From Deltaproteobacteria bacterium (lineage in GTDB: Bacteria > Myxococcota_A > Polyangia > HGW-17 > SLPX01): 7,874 nt of DNA. A program made the translations under genes and the position numbers. Location of the stretch: positions 1 through 7,874 of the forward strand of contig JAABSF010000107.1 in NCBI GenBank assembly GCA_011390535.1, written 5' to 3'. Shown here piece by piece: positions 1 to 4,890 of this stretch (position 1 is the stretch's first letter; the number at the start of each line of letters is the position of its first letter). Below the pieces are notes generated by a model. It saw only the letters and a program-made list of their open reading frames with translations. It searched no databases and was not told the DNA's origin.

Positions 1-1
1 T

Positions 2-403
2 CACCATGTTATTCGTGGAGTGGACACCGATCCGGTGCAGTACATTATGGATCACACCGATGGCAAGGGAGTGGATGTTTGTTTAGAGATCTCGGGCAAC
101 CCCAAGGCCTTCCAGACATGCCTCGACGTGGTTAAGGCTGCCGGGCATATCTCCGTCATCGGCACATCGAATGATAACTACGATGTCAACTTCGCGAAAG
201 ATGTAGTTTTCAGCGCTGTAAATATCCACGGTATCACCGGGCGCCTTATTTGGGATACCTGGTACAAGATGAAGGGTTTGTTCGCTTCGGGGAATCTGGA
301 TGTCTCCAAGGTGATTACACATCGGCTACCTTATGCCGAGTATGAAAAAGGGTTCAAAATCATGCAGAGCGGCGACTGCGGCAAGGTGGTGCTGGATCTG
401 TAA
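2..403 (+). CDS. tdh: L-threonine 3-dehydrogenase, C-terminal part (5' end outside window)
   Basis: The frame is open from base 2 to the TAA at 401-403 and gives 133 residues, against about 341 for the full enzyme, so only the C-terminal 40% is visible. Tdh is a cytoplasmic zinc-dependent, NAD-linked medium-chain dehydrogenase that oxidises L-threonine to 2-amino-3-ketobutyrate. What is seen is the later part of the Rossmann domain (VDVCLEISGNPKAF, then AGHISVIGT) and the family-typical tail GRLIWDTWYKM, ITHRLPYAEYEKGF and SGDCGKVVLDL. These align by eye with the end of E. coli Tdh (GREMFETWYKM, ITHRFSIDDFQKGF, SGQSGKVIL). The zinc-binding residues lie upstream and cannot be checked. A GTG at 20 is an internal valine codon, not the start. 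The next gene on the same strand, kbl, uses the product of this reaction, which supports the call strongly. Confidence 0.95.
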   Translation, partial: HHVIRGVDTDPVQYIMDHTDGKGVDVCLEISGNPKAFQTCLDVVKAAGHISVIGTSNDNYDVNFAKDVVFSAVNIHGITGRLIWDTWYKMKGLFASGNLDVSKVITHRLPYAEYEKGFKIMQSGDCGKVVLDL

Positions 404-516
404 ATTTAGCTCATGGTGAGTGAAACATACTCCGGCGTTGTGTTCATGAAATAGATGAATACGATTATGAAGATGATGCCGGGGATAAAAATAATAGTCT
501 GAAAGGAGACTGAAAC

Positions 517-1710
517 ATGCTCGGAAAAGCAAAAGAGTACCTTCAAAAAGAAATCGAAGGAATCAAAGAAGCCGGTCTTTATAAGGCCGAGCGCATAATT
601 ACAACTCCCCAGTCCGCCGAGATAGGTGTAGGCGGAGAGACGGTGTTGAACTTCTGTGCGAACAATTACTTGGGGCTGGCTAATGATCCGCGATTGGTGA
701 AAGCAGCACATGACACCCTGGAAGAATACGCCTTCGGCATGAGCTCGGTGCGGTTTATTTGTGGAACCTTGGATATTCACAAAGAGCTGGAGGCTAAAAT
801 TGCGGAGTTTAATGGTACGGAAGACACAATCTTGTATTCCAGTTGTTTCGACGCCAACGGCGGCCTCTTTGAAACATTGCTGGGTCCCGAAGATGCGATT
901 ATTTCCGACCAGCTGAACCATGCATCCATCATTGATGGTGTCCGGTTGTGCAAGGCGAAACGCTTTCGGTACAATAACAACGACATGGCCGACCTGGAAG
1001 AGAAGCTGAAAGAGGCGGACAAAGCGGGCGTACGTCACAAAATGATCGCCACCGATGGTGTGTTTTCCATGGACGGCATCATCGCCAACCTTAAAGGAGT
1101 ATGCGATCTGGCTGAAAAGTATGAAGCCATGGTGATGGTTGATGATTCACACGCCACCGGGTTTGTAGGAAAGACCGGCCGGGGTTCTCACGAGCACAAC
1201 GGTGTGATGGGAAGAATAGATGTCATCACATCCACCCTTGGGAAAGCCATGGGCGGCGCCTCCGGTGGTTATACTACGGGACGAAAGGAAATCGTGGAGA
1301 TCCTGAGACAGCGCTCCAGGCCTTACCTCTTCTCAAACACACTGGCGCCTGTCATCACAGGCACCACAATGAAGGTTCTCGAGATATTGATGGAATCCTC
1401 GGAGCTGGTGGAAAAACTGCAGGCTAACGCTGATCGGTTCCGAGAGGGCATGGATAAGGCAGGGTTTACCTTGGCCGGCGCGGGCCATGCCATAGTTCCT
1501 GTGATGCTCGGAGACGCCAAACTCGCCGCAGATATGGCCGACGATATGCTGAAAGAAGGCATCTATGTCATCGGCTTCTCTTATCCGGTCGTACCCAAAG
1601 GTCAGGCCCGGATTCGTGTGCAGCTCAGCGCGGCTCACACTTTTGAGCAGATTGATCGCACTATCGCCGCCTTTACCAAGGTCGGAAAGGCTCACGGCGT
1701 AATCAAGTAG
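517..1710 (+). CDS. kbl: Glycine C-acetyltransferase (2-amino-3-ketobutyrate CoA ligase)
   Basis: This 397-residue protein matches the usual length of Kbl (398 in E. coli). It is a cytoplasmic PLP enzyme of the alpha-oxoamine synthase family that cleaves 2-amino-3-ketobutyrate with CoA to glycine and acetyl-CoA. Visible active-site features are NFCANNYLGLA near residue 45, DQLNHASIIDG with His135 (expected to stack on the PLP ring), VDDSHATGF with Asp209 and His212, and STLGKAMGGASGGY with Lys243 as the Schiff-base lysine. The C-terminal segment contains GFSYPVVPKGQARIRVQLSA, also typical of the family. The ATG at 517 follows AAGGAG (503-508) with an 8-nt gap. It lies 113 bp after tdh on the same strand, with no clear terminator between, so the two are probably co-transcribed. 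The order is tdh-kbl, the reverse of E. coli kbl-tdh. All key residues are present and the frame is intact. Confidence 0.97.
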   Translation: MLGKAKEYLQKEIEGIKEAGLYKAERIITTPQSAEIGVGGETVLNFCANNYLGLANDPRLVKAAHDTLEEYAFGMSSVRFICGTLDIHKELEAKIAEFNGTEDTILYSSCFDANGGLFETLLGPEDAIISDQLNHASIIDGVRLCKAKRFRYNNNDMADLEEKLKEADKAGVRHKMIATDGVFSMDGIIANLKGVCDLAEKYEAMVMVDDSHATGFVGKTGRGSHEHNGVMGRIDVITSTLGKAMGGASGGYTTGRKEIVEILRQRSRPYLFSNTLAPVITGTTMKVLEILMESSELVEKLQANADRFREGMDKAGFTLAGAGHAIVPVMLGDAKLAADMADDMLKEGIYVIGFSYPVVPKGQARIRVQLSAAHTFEQIDRTIAAFTKVGKAHGVIK

Positions 1711-1732
1711 TCGATGTAATCAAGTAGTCTCG
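1699..1732 (+). repeat. 17-bp tandem duplication at the 3' end of kbl
   Basis: The last codons and stop of kbl are repeated directly downstream: 14 identical bases at 1699-1712 and 1716-1729, with a period of 17 bp. The second copy is non-coding. It looks like a small slippage or microduplication event and has no evident function. It is followed by a pyrimidine-rich tract at about 1728-1795. Confidence 0.7.
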
Positions 1733-1812
1733 CCCTCTCCCTCTCCCTTTCCTGTTTCCTAATTCCTTTGTCTAGTATTTGTTTTCCTCCACCTACAAAG
1801 TCCTATCACCCC

Positions 1813-1843
1813 AAAAAAAAAGGAGCGACCATAAGATCGCTCC
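1813..1843 (-). terminator. Intrinsic terminator of the tRNA-Phe unit
   Basis: On the minus strand a perfect 7-bp stem (GGAGCGA at 1843-1837 by complement, pairing with 1828-1822, extendable by two A-T pairs) encloses an 8-nt loop. It is followed by nine T residues (complement of the A run at 1813-1821). It sits about 40 nt past the tRNA 3' end. The plus strand shows the same stem followed only by TTGTGTT, so it could weakly stop kbl transcripts too, but the orientation clearly favours the minus strand. Confidence 0.85.
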
Positions 1844-1855
1844 TTGTGTTCATGA

Positions 1856-1873
1856 CCCTTTTAAAAAAAAGGG
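1856..1873 (-). other. Small A/T-rich hairpin in the tRNA-Phe 3' trailer
   Basis: An inverted repeat (CCCTTTT at 1856-1862 and AAAAGGG at 1867-1873, 4-nt loop) lies between the tRNA 3' end and the terminator. It could be a secondary structure of the precursor trailer. Its stem is mostly A-T and no role can be assigned from sequence alone. Confidence 0.35.
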
Positions 1874-1883
1874 CTCTTGCTTA

Positions 1884-1956
1884 TGCCCAGGGACAGAATC
1901 GAACTGCCCACACGGGGATTTTCAGTCCCCTGCTCTACCGACTGAGCTACCTGGGC
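1884..1956 (-). tRNA. tRNA-Phe (anticodon GAA), CCA not encoded
   Basis: The minus strand folds into a standard 73-nt cloverleaf. The acceptor stem is GCCCAGG with CCTGGGC. The D stem is GCTC with GAGC and the loop carries AGTCGGTA. The anticodon stem GGGGA with TCCCC holds the loop CTGAAAA, giving anticodon GAA for phenylalanine. The variable loop is GTGTG, and the T stem GGCAG with CTGTC (one G-T pair) carries the loop TTCGATT. The discriminator is A at 1884. The next bases are TAA, so the 3' CCA must be added after transcription by tRNA nucleotidyltransferase. The D and anticodon arms are very close to E. coli tRNA-Phe. It lies between its own promoter and terminator, so it appears to be a single-gene unit. 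Confidence 0.97.
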
Positions 1957-1976
1957 AAAGCCTGAAACAAGGGCAG

Positions 1977-2005
1977 TGTATAATCAGAGAAGATGCGTTT
2001 GTCAA
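1977..2005 (-). promoter_or_regulatory. Sigma-70-type promoter of tRNA-Phe
   Basis: Read on the minus strand there is a perfect -35 box TTGACA (complement of 2000-2005), a 17-nt spacer, and the -10 box TATACA (complement of 1977-1982, five of six consensus bases). Transcription would start near 1970, about 14 nt upstream of the mature tRNA 5' end at 1956. This near-consensus strength fits a stable-RNA gene. Confidence 0.85.
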
Positions 2006-2055
2006 CAATAAGGTGAAGTTTTCACAGGGGCATGGCGAACTAAACGAACTCACAT

Positions 2056-2074
2056 TGATCGTCCACTGATCGTC
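2056..2074. repeat. Pair of 8-bp direct repeats upstream of the tRNA promoter
   Basis: TGATCGTC occurs at 2056-2063 and again at 2067-2074, an 11-bp period close to one helical turn. It lies about 50 bp upstream of the tRNA-Phe -35 box, in the 116-bp gap between the promoter and the end of the CHAP lipoprotein gene. It could be a small protein-binding site or chance. Confidence 0.3.
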
Positions 2075-2101
2075 TCGGTGACCCTGCGAGCATGTTTGTC
2101 C

Positions 2102-2118
2102 GGATCTCTATGAGATCC
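2102..2118. terminator. Perfect short hairpin immediately after the CHAP lipoprotein stop
   Basis: A 7-bp perfect inverted repeat (GGATCTC at 2102-2108, GAGATCC at 2112-2118) with a 3-nt loop begins 3 nt beyond the stop codon of the minus-strand lipoprotein gene. Position suggests a transcript-end structure for that gene, but no T run follows on the minus strand. It could be a weak or Rho-assisted terminator or a 3' stabilising hairpin. Confidence 0.4.
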
Positions 2119-2121
2119 TGT

Positions 2122-2949
2122 TTAGAAATGACTCTCCAGGTATCCGTAATACTCCAGGGATGATTGAGACACTGTTCGGGTGGTGACGCAAGAGTTGACG
2201 TTTCCTTCTATTGTATAAATGGTCTCGCCGTCTGGTGAGACATCTTCAACCATTCCATAATGTTGTATGTTGAACTTGATGAGATCGCCTGGTTTGGGGA
2301 GCCACCCGGCCGGCAGGTCATTTATATAATATTTTGGCAAAGAAAGTGGAGACGGCAAAGAGTAGCTGCACTCGTCATATACCCAAGCTACGAAGTCATA
2401 ACACCAGAGGCCGGGCTGCCATTGCATATAAGGACGATCGTCTGACCCTTCGCAGTAACCGAGTTCGGCACGAGCGATATCTATCAACTCGGTGCGCGCC
2501 ATCTCTTCTTCGGTGAGGATGGAGGTGCAGCCTGTCTCCGGGTTTCCTTCATAACCCTCGTCGCACACACACAGCCCCTCTTCGCAATGTGCATTGCTCC
2601 CGCAGGTGACCCCTTCGCATGGGTCAACGGGATCTTCTTCAACACAGCTCAACCCCTCCGGGCGGTAACCTTCATCGCAATCACAGACAGGGCTCTCACC
2701 TGCGACTATGCAGGAGCCATGGACACCACAGTCGATGGATTCACATGGGTTGGTCGATGTATCGGGCGTGACTTCCACATCTTCTGCAAGCGCATCTTCA
2801 GAGGTCTCCGCGTCGTTGGATGTGCCGCCGTCCGGATCCACCGTGTTGATGACGCCTGTGCAGGATGAAAAGAAAGAAAGTAATAAAACAAGCGATGAAA
2901 CAAGAGAAAAAAAAGTGAGGTGAAACTTCTTAGTATTATTGTAGAGCAT
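2122..2949 (-). CDS. Exported lipoprotein with two EGF-like modules and a CHAP-type amidase/peptidase domain
   Basis: From the ATG whose first base is 2949 the protein has 275 residues. The frame is open to an upstream ATG at 3012 (296 residues). I prefer 2949 because GGAGGG precedes it by 11 nt and it yields a compact signal peptide: KK, then a hydrophobic stretch, ending FFSSC with the lipid-attachment Cys30. An acidic Asp/Glu/Ser/Thr linker follows (about 33-67). Then come two EGF-like units with six cysteines each (about 69-102 and 111-141; spacing C-x4-C-x5-C-x8-C-x-C-x10-C, and x4, x5, x4, x1, x11). The C-terminal domain (about 150-275) looks like CHAP or the related NlpC/P60 fold: GLWCYDFVAWVY with candidate nucleophile Cys183, KPGDLIKF, HYGMVEDV with His230, and YTIEGNVN with Glu248 or Asn250. 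Such domains usually cut peptidoglycan peptide or amide bonds. The substrate here is inferred only. It would be anchored in the outer membrane. Confidence 0.85.
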   Translation of the reverse strand: MLYNNTKKFHLTFFSLVSSLVLLLSFFSSCTGVINTVDPDGGTSNDAETSEDALAEDVEVTPDTSTNPCESIDCGVHGSCIVAGESPVCDCDEGYRPEGLSCVEEDPVDPCEGVTCGSNAHCEEGLCVCDEGYEGNPETGCTSILTEEEMARTELIDIARAELGYCEGSDDRPYMQWQPGLWCYDFVAWVYDECSYSLPSPLSLPKYYINDLPAGWLPKPGDLIKFNIQHYGMVEDVSPDGETIYTIEGNVNSCVTTRTVSQSSLEYYGYLESHF

Positions 2950-3039
2950 GGTTAAAATAACCCTCCGCGTTCGTGCATATAGCTGCATTTTCAGAGAGAG
3001 ACCAAATTTCATGCAACCTTATATGTCGAAGTTAACAAT

Positions 3040-3069
3040 ATAGTACACCCAAACAGTGAGTGTTTTCAA
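3040..3069 (-). promoter_or_regulatory. Candidate promoter of the CHAP lipoprotein gene
   Basis: On the minus strand TTGAAA (complement of 3064-3069) and TACTAT (complement of 3040-3045) are separated by 18 nt. Transcription would start near 3033, upstream of both possible start codons (3012 and 2949). The -10 box matches consensus at only four of six positions, so this is tentative. Confidence 0.35.
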
Positions 3070-3111
3070 GGATCACGTTAAAGAAACCCATGCAAGAGAT
3101 GGTTGAGAGAT

Positions 3112-3163
3112 GATAGCTATTATTTGTCTCGTTCCTCCCCGCTCTTTATTGTATCGTAATAGT
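3112..3163 (+). promoter_or_regulatory. Copy A of a duplicated 52-bp promoter-like element, upstream of citrate synthase
   Basis: This stretch matches 4731-4782 at 45 of 52 bases, including 22 consecutive identical bases (3118-3139). Within it, TTGTCT (3124-3129) and TATTGT (3147-3152) are 17 nt apart, as in a sigma-70 promoter, giving a predicted transcript start near 3159. It lies in the 315-bp region between the divergent lipoprotein (ending its 5' side at 2949) and citrate synthase (3265). The rest of that region holds the candidate minus-strand promoter and no further gene that I can support. An operator function is equally possible. Confidence 0.55.
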
Positions 3164-3264
3164 ATTGTTTGAATTGAAGGTATTGATTGGTTGCTATGGG
3201 CCGCAACCTTGTGGAAACGACGCCGGAGTTTTTTTTGAGGGAGAAGGGAAAGGAGCTGAAGAAG

Positions 3265-4581
3265 ATGACTGAGAGCGGAAGAAAAACAGGAAAAGGATCT
3301 TTGAATGGAGCCGGGGGAGCATCGCCGCCGGGTGAAGCCAGGCTTGAGTTGCCGGGTGGATCAGTAATGCTTCCGCTGATCGAGGGTACGCTCGGCGAGA
3401 AAGCGGTGGACATCAGGGGGCTTAGAGCTGAGACAGGCTACATTTGTCTTGATGAAGGTCTGGCGAACACGGGCACTTGTCTTAGCCGGATTACATTTGT
3501 AGACGGCGACAAAGGAATTTTGAAATACAGAGGGTATCCCATAAAACAGGTGGCTGAAAACGCCGATATTGTGGAGACAGCGCTGTTGCTGTTCAATGGT
3601 GAGTTTCCATCCAAAGAAGAGAAAGAGGATTTTTGCCGGAGGCTTAGAAAACATGGGCTGCTTCATGAAGGCCTCAGGCATCATTTTGAAGGTTTCCCGC
3701 CGGGTGCTCATCCCATGGCCATTCTTTCTGCAATGATTAACGCTTCAAGCTGTTATCGGGAAGAGCTGCTGGAGCGTGATACCGAAGAAGACTTTTTAGA
3801 CAGTGCTGCTTTGCTTATAAGCAAAGTCAGGACCATCGCTGCTTTCAGCTACAAGAAATCCCGTGGAGAACCGGTTGTTTATCCCAACCCTGAATTGGAT
3901 TACTGCGAGAATCTTCTCCACATGATGTTTTCTCTGCCGTACAGCGAATATGAACCGCTGCCGGAGGTGGCGCGCGCGCTACATCTTTTCATGATACTGC
4001 ATGCAGATCACGAGCAGAATTGCTCTACATCCACGGCTCGAATGGTGGGGTCTTCCGGTGCCAACATGTTTGCTTCAATTGCGGCCGCCGTATGTGCCCT
4101 ATGGGGACGGTTGCATGGGGGCGCGAACAGCGCAGTCATTGAAATGTTGAAAGACATCGCCGATGGAGGGGATAGCGTAAAATCGAAGATTGAAAAGGCC
4201 AAAAGGGGAGAATCTCCTCTTTGGGGGTTCGGGCACCGCGTGTACAAGAATCATGATCCGAGAGTGAAGCTTTTAAAGCAAGCATCCGAAGATCTTCTCT
4301 GCGCACTTGGTTCAGATGATCCGTTGTTTGAAATAGCCAAGGAGCTTGAATCTGTCGCTGTTACCGACTCTTTCTTTGTAGAGCGACGATTATATCCCAA
4401 CCTGGATTTTTACTCGGGCATCCTGCTCAGGGCTGTGGGCATACCTCTGGATATGTTCACCGTAATGTTTGCGATCGGACGAATGCCGGGTTGGATCGCC
4501 AATTGGATCGAGGTGGTGCGAAGCCGTTCAAAGATTTACCGGCCTCGTCAGATTTATGTCGGAGTACCGGAAAGAGAATAG
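3265..4581 (+). CDS. gltA: Citrate synthase
   Basis: This enzyme condenses acetyl-CoA and oxaloacetate to citrate, the entry step of the TCA cycle, in the cytoplasm. From ATG 3265 it has 438 residues (E. coli GltA has 427), and AAGGAG at 3250-3255 lies 9 nt upstream. In-frame starts at 3187 (TTG, preceded by AAGG) and 3196 (ATG) would add 26 or 23 residues with no counterpart in E. coli GltA. The protein follows the E. coli-type enzyme throughout: EGTLGEKAVDIRGL, ITFVDGDKGILKYRGYPI, HADHEQN, SSGANMFASIAA, LWGRLHGGAN with His284, GFGHRVYKNHDPR with His324, and NLDFYSGI with Asp381. These are the three expected catalytic residues (E. coli His264, His305, Asp362). The IARPRQLYTG-like ending is also present (YRPRQIYVG). 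It stands alone on its strand between surface-protein genes. The first 20 residues are Gly/Ser/Ala-rich and look disordered. Confidence 0.97.
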   Translation: MTESGRKTGKGSLNGAGGASPPGEARLELPGGSVMLPLIEGTLGEKAVDIRGLRAETGYICLDEGLANTGTCLSRITFVDGDKGILKYRGYPIKQVAENADIVETALLLFNGEFPSKEEKEDFCRRLRKHGLLHEGLRHHFEGFPPGAHPMAILSAMINASSCYREELLERDTEEDFLDSAALLISKVRTIAAFSYKKSRGEPVVYPNPELDYCENLLHMMFSLPYSEYEPLPEVARALHLFMILHADHEQNCSTSTARMVGSSGANMFASIAAAVCALWGRLHGGANSAVIEMLKDIADGGDSVKSKIEKAKRGESPLWGFGHRVYKNHDPRVKLLKQASEDLLCALGSDDPLFEIAKELESVAVTDSFFVERRLYPNLDFYSGILLRAVGIPLDMFTVMFAIGRMPGWIANWIEVVRSRSKIYRPRQIYVGVPERE

Positions 4582-4890
4582 ATCTGAACAAGTCACAAGA
4601 ATAGAAAGTGACCTCGTTTGTGGTGACTACACTGAGGTATACGGACTTGGGGGATCAAGTGAGTACTGTGTGGTTTTTCTTTTAACCGGTCGCATTGACG
4701 GAAAGATGCGCACCATAGAGTTGGGTGGGCGATAGTTATTATTTGTCTCGTTCCTCCCGGTTTTTTATTATATCATGATAGTGTAGCATGGAAGTAGTTG
4801 GTGACTGTTTTTGTGAGTGGTCATTTGCTTATTTGCCCGTGTTTTGGGTAGCCGGCTTGCTGTTTTCATACTTGGTTATGGAGGTGCGAT
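4582..4890. other. 309-bp intergenic region between citrate synthase and the IgGFc-like lipoprotein
   Basis: No convincing gene is present. An 88-codon frame (4469-4735) starts inside gltA in another frame and resembles nothing recognisable. There is only a weak 5-bp inverted repeat (GTCAC at 4592-4596, GTGAC at 4608-4612) and no T-rich terminator after gltA, so where the gltA transcript ends is unclear. Copy B of the duplicated element occupies 4731-4782, leaving a leader of about 110 nt before the next start codon. Confidence 0.6.
4731..4782 (+). promoter_or_regulatory. Copy B of the duplicated 52-bp promoter-like element, upstream of the IgGFc-like lipoprotein
   Basis: It matches 3112-3163 at 45 of 52 bases. 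TTGTCT (4743-4748) and TATTAT (4766-4771, five of six consensus bases) are again 17 nt apart, with a predicted transcript start near 4778 and a leader of about 113 nt. The best-conserved part runs from the start of the element through the -35 box and into the spacer, ending just past TTCCTCCC. The -10 box of this copy is closer to consensus than that of copy A. Confidence 0.55.

Noticed and set aside
413..502. Two abutting tiny frames (13 and 15 codons, TAG directly followed by ATG) in the tdh-kbl gap, considered as a leader peptide.
   Set aside because: Neither has a clear ribosome-binding site, and there is no enrichment of threonine or glycine codons and no attenuator-like hairpin.
406..1038. 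A 210-codon minus-strand frame antisense to kbl, with a hydrophobic N-terminal segment.
   Set aside because: It overlaps the fully conserved kbl coding sequence, shows no family resemblance, and has no supported start signal.
1884..1956. tRNA-Phe 3' end considered as an attachment site for an integrated element.
   Set aside because: No integrase gene and no second copy of the tRNA 3' end is visible in the window, and the flanking genes look like normal chromosomal content.
1768..2069. Two short plus-strand frames across the tRNA-Phe locus.
   Set aside because: They read through the complement of the tRNA, its terminator and promoter, and have no protein-like features.
4469..4735. An 88-codon plus-strand frame overlapping the end of gltA and running into the intergenic region.
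   Set aside because: Its first third lies inside conserved gltA in another frame, it has no supported start signal, and the translation resembles no known family.
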